From positions 1 through 40,289 of the IMG/VR virus record IMGVR_UViG_3300043449_001129: 40,289 bases of DNA. One strand, given 5' to 3'. Position 1 is the first letter of the stretch. Each line of letters starts with the position of its first letter. This DNA is from a virus. The notes below the pieces were generated by a model. It saw only the letters and a program-made list of their open reading frames with translations. It had not been told where the DNA came from and did no database searches. Below are positions 1 through 7,951 of this stretch, piece by piece. A program made the translations under genes and the position numbers.

Positions 1-26
1 GCCATCTTCGCGCAAACTGCTATTCA
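1..26. repeat. Terminal direct repeat, left copy (circular genome junction)
   Basis: Bases 1-26 are identical to bases 40264-40289. This is seen directly. It means the contig closes on itself, either as an assembly overlap of a circular or circularly permuted molecule or as a short true terminal repeat. At 26 bases it is much shorter than the terminal repeats of DTR-packaging phages, so an assembly overlap is more likely. The unique circle is about 40,263 bp, with the HNH gene immediately upstream of the small terminase gene. Confidence 0.9.
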
Positions 27-56
27 AATGACAATTCAAACGTTTGGATCTGGGCA

Positions 57-527
57 ATGCCTGGTGTAAAACACCGCAGCGGTGGGGCGCGCCTTGGCGC
101 GGGCCGTCCGCGTCGAGACCCTGCGGCGTCATGGCTGGCGGGACACAAGGGGACGCCTGGTCCGCGTGGCGTGCCTTCGCAGGCGGTAGTGCCGACGAGT
201 GGGCCGAGCTGTCCGACGGATGCGCCGGACGACGTGGCCGCGGTCTGGCGTGAGCTGGCGCCGCATGCGATCGCAGAACGGACGCTGGCACCGCGAACGG
301 TGATGGCCTTCCTTCTGCTGTGCCAGAACGTGGTGCTTGAGCGCAAGTTAGCCGCCGCGCCGTTGTCGTGTGCGGGACCCGATCACCGCGGGATCTTGGC
401 TCGCGTCGAGATGGGACTGCATCGATTCCGGCTGATTCCTGATGGCAAGCCGACCGCGGTGCCAGACGTGCTCGACGAGTGGGCGGAGTTTGACGGTCTG
501 CTCGTGGTGCAGGGCGGCAAAGCGTGA
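57..527 (+). CDS. terS: Terminase small subunit (P27-like)
   Basis: 156-residue protein that would recognise phage DNA and pass it to the large terminase for head filling. The N-terminus carries the basic, glycine-rich GGARLGAGRP motif (about residues 9-18) common in phage P27-type small terminases and other phage DNA-binding proteins. The middle (about 55-125) is helical. The strongest support is context: the HNH nuclease gene lies just upstream across the circle junction and the large terminase starts at 524, overlapping this stop by four bases (GTGA). ATG at 57 is the first reasonable start; no strong ribosome binding site is visible. The DNA before it (40168 to 56) is the natural place for a cos site. 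Family assignment rests on motif and position, not on a search. Confidence 0.85.
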   Translation: MPGVKHRSGGARLGAGRPRRDPAASWLAGHKGTPGPRGVPSQAVVPTSGPSCPTDAPDDVAAVWRELAPHAIAERTLAPRTVMAFLLLCQNVVLERKLAAAPLSCAGPDHRGILARVEMGLHRFRLIPDGKPTAVPDVLDEWAEFDGLLVVQGGKA

Positions 528-2212
528 CCAACCCAGTTGACGCCTACGCGATCGACGTGCTGTCGGGTCGCGTGCCGGCGGGCAAGTATCACCGGCTGGC
601 GTGCGAGCGGCACCGTCGGGATCGGGCGCGCGAGGGCACGGCCGGTTTCCCGTTTGTGTTCCGGTGGGACATCGCTGATCGGTTCGTCAAATTTTCCAGC
701 AAGCTGAAACACTACAAGGGCGAATGGGCAGGCCGTCCGATTGCCTTGCAGCCGTATCAGCTCTTCCGGCTCGGCTCGGTGTTCGGCTGGATTCATCCCG
801 AGACCGGGCTGCGGCGATTCCGCACAGCCTACAACGAGCTGCCGCGCAAGCAGGGGAAGTCGCTTGAAGCGGCCTTGGTGGCGTTGTATGTGACGTTCTT
901 CGACGGCGAGCCTGGCGCGGAAGGGTACTGCTCCGCCACAAAACGCGATCAGGCCAAGATTGTGTTCGCGGATTGCAAGAAGCTGGTGCAGTCGTCGGGG
1001 CTAAAGTCGCGCATCAAGGTGCTGGTCGGCAACCTCCACCACGAGGGCACGGCGTCGAAGCTCGAACCGCTCGGCGCCGATCACGACTCAACAGACGGAC
1101 TCAACCCGCATCTGGTCATTGTGGACGAGTTCCACGCGCACAAAGATCGCGGACTGATTGACGTGCTCGAGACGGCCACGGGCGCGCGCCGGCAACCGTT
1201 GACGTTCCAGATTACGACGGCGGGCAACGATCCGGTCAGTCCCTGCGGCGATCAGCACGAATACTGCTGCAAGATTCTCGACGGGCTCCAGGTCGATGAG
1301 ACGTTCTTCGGGTTTATTGCCCACCTGGACCCCGGCGACGATTGGCTCGACGAGCGGTCGTGGGCAAAGGCGAATCCCAACTACGGGGTGAGCGTGAACC
1401 CGGAGGATATGCGGGCGCTGGCAACGAAGGCGCGGGCCATGCCGAACGCCGCGTCGACGTTCCGGCAGAAGCGGCTCAACGAATGGGTGAACGCAGACAC
1501 GCCGTGGTTGTCCATGCACGGCTGGCGCACGGGACAAACAACCTGGAGTCCCGCCGAGCTCGAGCACGAAACCTGCTACATCGGCATCGACCTCGCCAGC
1601 AAGATCGACCTGTGCGCGATGGTGGCGCTCTTCCCGCCGCAGGGGGCGCGCACGTCCTGGCGTGGCCTTACGTGGGCCTGGACGCCCGAGGACGGGCTCG
1701 TTGAGCGCGCGCGTCGGGACCGGGCGCCGTATGACGTCTGGCGTGACAAGGGCTTTCTTCGCACGACACCTGGCGCCCGCATCGACCACAACGTGATCCG
1801 GCGCACCCTGCGCGACGAGATCAAGCCGCTCTATCACGTCGCTTTCATCGGGTTCGACCCGTGGCATGCCGACAAGCTGATCACGGAATTGGTCAATGAG
1901 GACGGCTACGACCAAGAGCAGGTGGTCGGCGTGGCGCAAACCTATGCCGGCATGTCGAATGCGTCCCTGCATTTTGAAGCGGACGTGCTTGAAGGGCTGG
2001 TCGACTTCAACGGCAACCCGCTGATGGCGTGGTGCGTCTCCAATGCCGTGGTGCAGCGTGACGGCAAGGACAACATTTATCCGGTCAAGAAGCGCAGCAA
2101 CGGGCGCATCGATCCGGTCATGGCGGCAATTGTGGCGCGACGTGGCGCCGCGCAGCATGACGACAGTGCGTCCGTCTACTTGACGCAAGGAGTGCGGACC
2201 CTTGGCGAGTGA
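524..2212 (+). CDS. terL: Terminase large subunit (Terminase_1 / HK97 type)
   Basis: 562-residue packaging motor with ATPase and nuclease domains. The N-terminal ATPase shows a deviant Walker A PRKQGKS at about residues 107-113 and a Walker B LVIVDE at about 197-202. The C-terminal RNase H-like nuclease shows acidic metal ligands at D356 (YIGIDLASK), D445 (FIGFDPWH) and D530 (RIDPVMAA), the usual three-aspartate pattern. Length fits the family. The GTG start at 524 overlaps the terS stop, which supports translational coupling. An AAGGAG near its end (2187-2192) serves the next small gene. It would pump DNA through the portal encoded at 2360. The head genes that follow are HK97-like, and an HNH gene next to terminase is typical of cos-packaging HK97-like phages. 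Confidence 0.95.
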   Translation: MTNPVDAYAIDVLSGRVPAGKYHRLACERHRRDRAREGTAGFPFVFRWDIADRFVKFSSKLKHYKGEWAGRPIALQPYQLFRLGSVFGWIHPETGLRRFRTAYNELPRKQGKSLEAALVALYVTFFDGEPGAEGYCSATKRDQAKIVFADCKKLVQSSGLKSRIKVLVGNLHHEGTASKLEPLGADHDSTDGLNPHLVIVDEFHAHKDRGLIDVLETATGARRQPLTFQITTAGNDPVSPCGDQHEYCCKILDGLQVDETFFGFIAHLDPGDDWLDERSWAKANPNYGVSVNPEDMRALATKARAMPNAASTFRQKRLNEWVNADTPWLSMHGWRTGQTTWSPAELEHETCYIGIDLASKIDLCAMVALFPPQGARTSWRGLTWAWTPEDGLVERARRDRAPYDVWRDKGFLRTTPGARIDHNVIRRTLRDEIKPLYHVAFIGFDPWHADKLITELVNEDGYDQEQVVGVAQTYAGMSNASLHFEADVLEGLVDFNGNPLMAWCVSNAVVQRDGKDNIYPVKKRSNGRIDPVMAAIVARRGAAQHDDSASVYLTQGVRTLGE

Positions 2213-2360
2213 CAACCTCAACGGCGTGTTGTTTTTAGCGGGCTTTGTGTCGCTGGTGTCAGGGATCGGGGCGTGGTCGGTGCCGCTCGCAGCCGTCGTT
2301 GCGGGCGTGGTGGTAATGGGAATGGCCGCATTCCCCTACCTACGGAAGAGGGGGAGCTGA
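2202..2360 (+). CDS. Small two-helix membrane protein between terminase and portal
   Basis: 52-residue ORF starting at TTG 2202, nine bases after an AAGGAG ribosome binding site (2187-2192) inside the terL end, and stopping at 2358-2360, where its TGA shares one base with the portal ATG (TGATG). The product is almost entirely hydrophobic: two predicted membrane helices (about residues 8-24 and 26-43, the second rich in Ala, Val, Gly and Met) and a basic tail (LRKRGS). The spacing on both sides argues that it is a real gene. I do not recognise the family. In HK97-like genomes small soluble connector proteins are more usual near here, so a membrane protein is odd. A holin-like role, membrane anchoring of assembly, or superinfection exclusion are open guesses. 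Confidence 0.7.
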   Translation: MASDNLNGVLFLAGFVSLVSGIGAWSVPLAAVVAGVVVMGMAAFPYLRKRGS

Positions 2361-3928
2361 TGGATCTGCTTGCGCGGGTGCTCGGCGGGGAGCTGCTGGC
2401 GTCGACGCCTGGCCCGACCGCTGATTTCTGGTATTTGCCGGTGGGCGCCAGTCTCACGACCGAGGCCGGCATGCGCGTCGACGAGGCCGGCGCGCAGAAG
2501 CTGTCCGCCTGGTATCGCGGCAAGGATCTGCTGTCGACGTCGCTGGCCATGTTGCCGTTGCATGTGTTCGAGCGATTGCCGAACAACGCCGGCGCGGATG
2601 TGGCGCGGCAACAGCCGCTCTATGACATCTTGCACCGCAAGCCGAACCCGTGGCAGGACTCGTTCCAGTGGCGCCGGCAAGCGATGCGGCACCTTATTGA
2701 CTACGGCTCCGCCTATAACCGGATCGTGGCCGGCCCGCGCGGGTTCGTGGACGAATTGCACCCGATCCATCCGTCGCTCGTGACGCCTGAGCAGATGCCG
2801 AGCGGGCGCGTGCTGTATCGCATCCGTGACCCGAAAACGGGCACCACGTCCACGGCGACCCAGGATCAGATCTTCCGCCTGATGGGCGCGTCGGAAGATG
2901 GCATTACCAGCATGGGCGTGCTGGAGTATGCGCGGCAAAGCCTGGGCACGGCGATGGCGACCGAGAGCTACGCGGCGCATGTGTTCGGCAAGGGCACGCT
3001 GAGCAGTGGCGTGATCACGGTGCCGACCAAGCTCGACCCGGACGCCTCGAAGCGGATGGCGGCGTCGTTCATCACCGCCTCGGGCGATTGGCGGCTGCCT
3101 AAGGTGCTCGAACAGGGCGCGTCGTGGGCCGCCAATGAGATGAGCCCGGAAGACTTCCAGATGTTGCTGTCTCGGAAGTTCTCGGTGGACGACGTGGCGC
3201 GATGGCTGGGTCTGCCGCCGCATATGCTCGGCTCGCTCGACCGGGCCACGTTCTCGAATATCGAGCAACAGAGTCAAGAATTCGTCACCTACTCGCTCGG
3301 CCCGTGGCTGTCGTTGTGGGAGTTTGCCATCAACGATCAGTTGATTTTAAACGTGGCGCGGTTCTTCGCGGAGTTCAACCGGGATGCCTTGGTCCGTGGC
3401 GACTTGGCGACCCGCTGGACGGCGCATGTGGCGGCGGTCAACGCGGGCATCAAGACGGTCGACGAGGTGCGCGACGTGGAGAACCTGAATCTACGCGGCG
3501 GCGTGGCCGACGAATTGCGCCAGCCGCAGAACATCACCGGCAAACCGGCAGCGAGTGAGCCCGCGCCGGCACCGCCGGCCAGGCGGACGGCCGCGCCCGT
3601 GCCGCCCGACGGCGACGAGGCGCAGGCGCAGGCCATCGTCGTCGAGTCGGCGGCACGGTGCGTGCGGAAGGAATGCAAGGTTGTGCTCAAGCTAGCCGTG
3701 CAGCATGCGGGCGACGAGGACGCCTTCGCCGCGGCGGTCACGGAGTTCTACACCGCGCATGTCGCGCTCTTGGTCGAGTCGCTGCTCATGCCAGAGGCGG
3801 CGGCGGCGAGCTACTGCGCCGGGCAGGCGCGTCAGGTGCTCGCGCACGGCGTGAGCGTAACCGAATATTGGCACGCCTTGACGCACGCCAAAGGGCTGGC
3901 GGCGTGGGCATTGGAGGGCAAAGCGTGA
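2360..3928 (+). CDS. Portal protein (HK97 family)
   Basis: 522-residue protein forming the dodecameric ring at the head vertex through which DNA enters and leaves. The sequence has the family pattern: an early segment KLSAWYRGKDLLSTSLAMLP, then PLYDILHRKPNPWQ, and a late conserved segment VDDVARWLGLPPHMLGSLDR that precedes the FSNIEQQSQEFV block. The ATG at 2360 is chosen over an in-frame upstream GTG at 2273 because the small gene at 2202-2360 ends there and GGAAGAGGGGGAG precedes it. The last 130 residues or so (after a Pro/Ala-rich linker near 420-440) form an extension beyond the usual portal core, of unknown role. The stop overlaps the protease start by four bases. Confidence 0.95.
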   Translation: MDLLARVLGGELLASTPGPTADFWYLPVGASLTTEAGMRVDEAGAQKLSAWYRGKDLLSTSLAMLPLHVFERLPNNAGADVARQQPLYDILHRKPNPWQDSFQWRRQAMRHLIDYGSAYNRIVAGPRGFVDELHPIHPSLVTPEQMPSGRVLYRIRDPKTGTTSTATQDQIFRLMGASEDGITSMGVLEYARQSLGTAMATESYAAHVFGKGTLSSGVITVPTKLDPDASKRMAASFITASGDWRLPKVLEQGASWAANEMSPEDFQMLLSRKFSVDDVARWLGLPPHMLGSLDRATFSNIEQQSQEFVTYSLGPWLSLWEFAINDQLILNVARFFAEFNRDALVRGDLATRWTAHVAAVNAGIKTVDEVRDVENLNLRGGVADELRQPQNITGKPAASEPAPAPPARRTAAPVPPDGDEAQAQAIVVESAARCVRKECKVVLKLAVQHAGDEDAFAAAVTEFYTAHVALLVESLLMPEAAAASYCAGQARQVLAHGVSVTEYWHALTHAKGLAAWALEGKA

Positions 3929-4833
3929 GCATCAAATACGAGCACATTATCGGGGCCATCTGCGGCACGCCGTGGGCGATCGAGCCGGGCAAATTGAGCG
4001 AGATCGTCGCCGTCGTCGCGCATCATGCCGCCGGCCAGGATTTTTCGGCCGACGAGATCGAGGCGCGGATCGGCGCGCGTAGCCAGGGTGTGAGCCAGGG
4101 CCAGGGCGTCGGCGTGCTGCCTATCCGGGGAACAATTAGTCATCGCATGGGCAGCATGGACGAGTCGAGCGGTGGCGTCTCGACGGAACGGCTGAGCGGC
4201 ATGCTGGCGGCCTACATGGCCGACGAGACGGTAGGCAGCATCCTGCTAGACATCGACTCCCCGGGCGGCACGGTCACGGGCGTCAGCGAGTTGGCCGCGC
4301 AATTGTTCGCGGCGCGGGGCCAGGGCAAGCCTATCGTGGCGCTGGTCAACGGCATGGCGGCGTCGGCGGCGTATTGGCTGGCGTCACAAGCGGACGAGAT
4401 CGTCAGCATTCCGAGCGGGCTGACCGGCTCGATTGGCGTGTATACCGCGCATCAGGACATGAGCGCCGCGCTGGACAAGGAAGGCGTGAAGGTGACGCTG
4501 ATTTCTGCGGGCACGCACAAGCTCGAGGGCAACCCGTTCGAGCCGCTCTCGGACGAGGCGCGGGCCGTGGTGCAGGCGCGCGTCGACGACGCCTATGCGG
4601 TGTTCGTCAAGGACGTGGCCAGAGGCCGCGGTGTCACGCCTGGTGACGTCCGCAAGGGCTACGGCGAAGGCCGCGTGCTCGGCGCGAAGGACGCCAAGGC
4701 GGCGGGCTTGATCGACCGGATCGGCACCGTCGAAGAGACGCTCGGGCGCGTCATGGGTCGCAGCCGGCCGTCGATGCGGGCCGAGACGGACGCGGCCCTG
4801 GTGGCCGAGGCCATCCGCCTGGAGGCGTTCTAG
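3925..4833 (+). CDS. Prohead protease, S49 (SppA/lambda gpC-like) serine peptidase
   Basis: 302-residue serine protease expected to process the scaffold or capsid N-terminus during head maturation. The GTG at 3925 overlaps the portal stop (GTGA). The S49 fold is clear: PIRGTI at about residues 66-71, LLDIDSPGG at about 107-115, the nucleophile Ser147 in VNGMAAS and the general base Lys199 in GTHKLEGNPF, about 50 residues apart as in single-domain SppA-type enzymes. The GSIGVY motif near 168-173 is also present. HK97 itself uses an unrelated S78 protease; S49 peptidases take this place in many other phages. A separate scaffold gene is not seen, so the N-terminal helical part of the capsid protein probably serves as the scaffold. 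Confidence 0.93.
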   Translation: MSIKYEHIIGAICGTPWAIEPGKLSEIVAVVAHHAAGQDFSADEIEARIGARSQGVSQGQGVGVLPIRGTISHRMGSMDESSGGVSTERLSGMLAAYMADETVGSILLDIDSPGGTVTGVSELAAQLFAARGQGKPIVALVNGMAASAAYWLASQADEIVSIPSGLTGSIGVYTAHQDMSAALDKEGVKVTLISAGTHKLEGNPFEPLSDEARAVVQARVDDAYAVFVKDVARGRGVTPGDVRKGYGEGRVLGAKDAKAAGLIDRIGTVEETLGRVMGRSRPSMRAETDAALVAEAIRLEAF

Positions 4834-4836
4834 CCG

Positions 4837-5028
4837 ATGGCAAAGCGCGGACGTCGACCGCTCGAACCGGGTGAGGCGTCGACGGTGCTGGCCGTGCGCC
4901 TGCCTGAGTCTGAGTTCGACCGGCTCGACGAAGCCGCGCGGAATGATCGGCAGACGCTGGCCGAATACGTGCGGCAACGTCTCGCGCCGGCAATTTGTAA
5001 ACACAATTCGGACAACAGCGTGCACTAG
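4837..5028 (+). CDS. Ribbon-helix-helix (CopG/Arc-like) DNA-binding protein
   Basis: 63-residue protein starting three bases after the protease stop. A strand segment STVLAVRLPESEFDRLDEAA is followed by a helix and LAEYVRQRL, which is the layout of RHH repressors (strand, helix, turn, helix). The basic N-terminus (AKRGRRPLEPG) fits DNA contact. RHH proteins act as dimeric repressors. Finding one between the prohead protease and the capsid gene, inside a late operon, is unusual and suggests local control of capsid expression, or chance capture. No toxin partner is next to it. The family call is from pattern only. Confidence 0.75.
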   Translation: MAKRGRRPLEPGEASTVLAVRLPESEFDRLDEAARNDRQTLAEYVRQRLAPAICKHNSDNSVH

Positions 5029-5152
5029 CCCACACTCAACCTGTAGCGCGACTTCCGTCGAAGGCGCGTCTGCTCGCGTGGCCCGGCTTCTCTGCCGGAC
5101 TCCCACGGGTGCAGGCGCGCCTTTTCGCGTTTTCAGGGAGACGACACCGATT
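5029..5152 (+). promoter_or_regulatory. Leader region of the major capsid gene
   Basis: 124-base gap, the longest within the structural module. It holds a GC hairpin (CCGGC-TTCTCT-GCCGG, near 5085-5101) and a smaller CGACTTCCGTCG fold. GGGAG at about 5136-5140 lies 12 bases before the capsid ATG at 5153, a rather long spacing. No clear -35/-10 pair is visible. The hairpin could stabilise the abundant capsid mRNA or be a binding site for the ribbon-helix-helix protein encoded just upstream; both are inference. Confidence 0.35.
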
Positions 5153-6496
5153 ATGGGCATCAAGCAGATCCGGCAGGACAAGGCCGACAACGACGCCGCG
5201 CAGGCCCGCCTCAAGGCCGAAGGCCGCGGGCTTATGGCCGTCGCCGCGCCAACCGACGACCAGAAGACCAGACTGACCGCCATTAACGACGCGCTCGACG
5301 AGCTCGCCGTGCAGGCGGCCGACATCACCAGCCGGCTGGCCATGGCTGAACGGTTCCAGGACGAGGAGCGCAACACGCCGCCGTCGTCCGTTGTTCTCGG
5401 CCAGGACCGTGCCGCGGGCGCGCCCTGGGGCCCGCAGGTGCCGGCAGGCGCCGGTGTGCTGGCCATCACGGAAGCGCGGCATATCGCGCTGGGGAACTTC
5501 GCCCAGGCATGCCGCGTGGCGGCCTTGGGGCAGGGTCTCGACCCCCGCCTGCACGCCGCCGCCACGGGCGCCGGCACCCAGTCGGACAGCAACCTTGGAT
5601 TCGCGGTGCCGAATGAAGTCGCGCCCGGCATCGAGCGCGAAATGTACATGAGCGGCGAGGTGCTCAGCCGCTGCGACGTGCGGACGGTCACCGGCAACAG
5701 CATCGCCTACAACGTGCTCGACGAAATCTCGCGCGCGGACGGCTCGCGTGGCGGCGGTGTCCTGGGCTACTGGGTCGACGAGGGCGCGGCGCCCACGCCC
5801 AGCAACACCAAGCTGGCCCGTATCGAGATGAAGCTCCGCAAGGTCGGCGCCTTCGGCGTCATGACCGACGAGCTGCTCTCGGATGCGTCGGCCCTGGGCG
5901 GCGAGCTCGAATCAGCCTTCGCGGCCGAGCTGTTGTTCCAGACCGAAAACAAAATCTACCGCGGCAACGGCTCGTCGGCGCCGCTGGGGTTCCTGAACGC
6001 CACCTGCCTGGTGTCGGTCTCGAAGGAGACGAACCAGGCCGCGGCCACGATCAACACCACGAACCTGTCGAAGATGTGGGCGCGGATGCCCGCGAGCTCG
6101 CAGCGGAATGCGGTGTGGCTTATCAACGTGGACACGCAGCCGCAGCTCGACGAGCTGTCGCAGGCCATCGGCACCGCCGGCACGGCGCCGCGGTTTGTCA
6201 ACTATGGCCCCGAGGGCACGTTGACCATCAAGGGCCGTCCGGTCATCGCGGTGGAATACGCCGAGACGCTGGGCACCGCAGGCGACATCGCGCTGGTCGA
6301 CCTGTCCCGCTATCGCGTGATCCGCAAGGGTGGCGTCGAGCAGGCGTCCAGCATGCACGTCTACTTCTCGACCGGCGAGCAGGCGTTCCGAGCGTTCTAC
6401 CGCGTCGACGGACAGGCCGTGCCGCGTGCCGCCATCACGCCCTTCAAGGGCTCGTTGACGCTTAGCCCGTTCGTCGTGCTGGCGACTCGTTCGTAA
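5153..6496 (+). CDS. Major capsid protein (HK97 fold) with N-terminal delta domain
   Basis: 447-residue capsid subunit. The first 80 or so residues are charged and helical (LTAINDALDELAVQAADITS), as expected for the delta/scaffolding domain removed by the prohead protease. The rest matches the phage HK97-type capsid family: FAVPNEVAPGIEREM, a long E-loop-like region, VGAFGVMTDELLSDA, the family hallmark ENKIYRGNGSSAPLGFLN, and a terminal region with STGEQAFRAFYRVDGQAV. The reading frame is open upstream to 4871, but that part overlaps the RHH gene, so ATG 5153 is chosen. AAGGAG at the 3' end serves the next gene. Confidence 0.95.
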   Translation: MGIKQIRQDKADNDAAQARLKAEGRGLMAVAAPTDDQKTRLTAINDALDELAVQAADITSRLAMAERFQDEERNTPPSSVVLGQDRAAGAPWGPQVPAGAGVLAITEARHIALGNFAQACRVAALGQGLDPRLHAAATGAGTQSDSNLGFAVPNEVAPGIEREMYMSGEVLSRCDVRTVTGNSIAYNVLDEISRADGSRGGGVLGYWVDEGAAPTPSNTKLARIEMKLRKVGAFGVMTDELLSDASALGGELESAFAAELLFQTENKIYRGNGSSAPLGFLNATCLVSVSKETNQAAATINTTNLSKMWARMPASSQRNAVWLINVDTQPQLDELSQAIGTAGTAPRFVNYGPEGTLTIKGRPVIAVEYAETLGTAGDIALVDLSRYRVIRKGGVEQASSMHVYFSTGEQAFRAFYRVDGQAVPRAAITPFKGSLTLSPFVVLATRS

Positions 6497-6509
6497 GGAG
6501 ACTCTGATC

Positions 6510-6986
6510 ATGCGATTTAGTGAACGGTTCAAAGTTCTCGCGGTCACGGAGTCGGCCGACGTCACCACGGGGGGCGTCGACTCCGAGTCGATCAACATGG
6601 GCATGGTGCATGAAGCGTGCTTCCTGCTCAACTTCGGCGCGATCGTCGCAGACGATGCGCTAAAGGTCTACGTGGGCGCGTCGACCGGGACCAAAACGAC
6701 CGCCATCGCCTTCACATATCGGCTGGCCTCGGCCGACACGAAGGCCGCCAACTCCGATTTGCAGGGCGCCTTCACCGCCGTGGCGTCATCGGGCCTGACG
6801 CTGACCGCAGCGACCTTCGACCACAAGCTCGTGGTCGTGGAAATCGACAGTCAGTCGATTGCGGATGCCACGCCGTGGGTCACGCTCGAAATCGCTGGGT
6901 CGGGCACCACGCAGAACATCTCCATTTGCGCCATTGTGCAGCCGCGCTACGCCTCGAACGCGGGCACGACCGGCATCGTCGTGTAA
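6510..6986 (+). CDS. Unrecognised capsid-adjacent protein (possible decoration protein)
   Basis: 158-residue protein with a good ribosome binding site (AAGGAG at about 6495-6500) and ATG at 6510. It is rich in Thr, Ala and Val with alternating hydrophobic residues, suggesting a beta-sandwich. It has no transmembrane segment or enzyme motif. Its place directly after the capsid gene is where head decoration or cement proteins are encoded, so a virion surface role is the best guess. I do not recognise the family. Confidence 0.75.
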   Translation: MRFSERFKVLAVTESADVTTGGVDSESINMGMVHEACFLLNFGAIVADDALKVYVGASTGTKTTAIAFTYRLASADTKAANSDLQGAFTAVASSGLTLTAATFDHKLVVVEIDSQSIADATPWVTLEIAGSGTTQNISICAIVQPRYASNAGTTGIVV

Positions 6987-6993
6987 CACCCCT

Positions 6994-7042
6994 CGGCGGA
7001 ACCGCCGCCACGCGGATCAAATGCGGGCGCCTTCGGGCGCTC
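6994..7042 (+). promoter_or_regulatory. Two tandem RNA hairpins, one with a UUCG tetraloop
   Basis: In the 72-base gap 6987-7058 there is a perfect inverted repeat CGGCGG-AA-CCGCCG (6994-7007) and, 17 bases on, a second hairpin (7025-7042) whose stem GCGCC/GGCGC closes a TTCG loop, extended by a G-U pair and a further G-C pair. cUUCGg loops are exceptionally stable. There is no T-run after either, so a classic terminator is unlikely. An mRNA processing or 3'-end protection site separating the capsid messages from downstream genes fits better. Confidence 0.55.
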
Positions 7043-7058
7043 CGCAACGGAGCCAGAC

Positions 7059-7547
7059 ATGCCACACACGAACGTGAAGTCGGAATGGGTGAACGGCAAC
7101 CTGCTGTTCCGTGACAAAGACCAGAACCTCGTGGCGGCCAGTCTCGGCGCCGTTGGTGCGCAGCACGGCAGCACGCTGACCATCCGCAAGCGGTTCACCG
7201 TGGCGGAAGTCAACGCCGGCGCCACGATTCTGCCCGCCGCGCCTGGCCTGCGGTATCGCATGGTCGACGCCTCGATCATCGCGGTCGGTGGCGCCGCGAC
7301 CGCGCACACCTCGATCGACATCATTGGCACCGTCTCGACGGCGCGCAAGCTAGTGGCGTTCCTGGTGGCCGGCACGACGCAGAGCACGCTGCTCCGCGCA
7401 GGGGCCGCGACCAACGGCGTCATCCTCGCAGACGGCGCCAGCTTCACGGCCAATGACGCCAACACGGCGGTGACCATCGGCAAGACCGGCACCGACGTGG
7501 CCACGGCGACGGACATCGACATCAGCTTCAGCTTCGTGGTCGAGTAA
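7059..7547 (+). CDS. Unrecognised probable structural protein
   Basis: 162-residue protein beginning MPHTNVKSEWVNGNLLFRD, with GGAGCC as a weak ribosome binding site. It is rich in small residues and predicted mainly beta (Thr/Ala/Val repeats) and ends with SFSFVVE. The stop shares a base with the next start (TAATG). Its composition resembles its two neighbours (6510 and 7547), which suggests a set of related head or head-fibre proteins. No family is recognised. Confidence 0.7.
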   Translation: MPHTNVKSEWVNGNLLFRDKDQNLVAASLGAVGAQHGSTLTIRKRFTVAEVNAGATILPAAPGLRYRMVDASIIAVGGAATAHTSIDIIGTVSTARKLVAFLVAGTTQSTLLRAGAATNGVILADGASFTANDANTAVTIGKTGTDVATATDIDISFSFVVE

Positions 7548-7948
7548 TGCGCTCGTATCTTGTCTTGAACGCCACACTCGCGGGCGCTGTCACGGCCGAC
7601 GTGACGGCGGGCGAGTTCGTGATCGACCGGACGGAAAGCCTCACGTTGTATGCCGTGGCGACCGTGGCCGCCGGCGGCACGACGGCGAAGGCGTGGGTGC
7701 AGACGTCGTTGAACGGCGGCGTCTCGTGGATGGACGTGGCGAGCTTTGCGTTCACCACGACCACCGCGGCTCGCGCGTTTCATCTGACGTCGGCGGCTGT
7801 GACGTCTATCGCCACGCCGAGCGACGGCACGCTGACGGATAACACCTGCGTGAATGGGTTCATCGGTGATCGTGTGCGCGTCAAGCTTACGACCACCGGC
7901 ACGTATACCGGCGCGTCGTCGTTGGTGATCACCGCGTGGGCGAAGTGA
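7547..7948 (+). CDS. Unrecognised probable structural protein
   Basis: 133-residue beta-rich protein with the TAATG overlap to the gene before. Features include TLYAVATVAAGGTTAKAWVQ followed by a segment ending in SWMDVASFAF, a pattern seen in virion surface domains that pack as jelly-rolls. It ends two to three bases before the connector gene. No enzymatic motif or signal peptide is visible. A head surface role is inferred from position and composition only. Confidence 0.7.
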   Translation: MRSYLVLNATLAGAVTADVTAGEFVIDRTESLTLYAVATVAAGGTTAKAWVQTSLNGGVSWMDVASFAFTTTTAARAFHLTSAAVTSIATPSDGTLTDNTCVNGFIGDRVRVKLTTTGTYTGASSLVITAWAK

Positions 7949-7951
7949 CGC

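Noticed and set aside
1088-2221. Long - strand open frame opposite the large terminase
   Set aside because: A G+C-rich shadow of a gene with clear ATPase and nuclease motifs; no family pattern or ribosome binding site on that strand.
2336-3277. 313-codon - strand open frame opposite portal
   Set aside because: Antisense shadow of a recognised portal gene.
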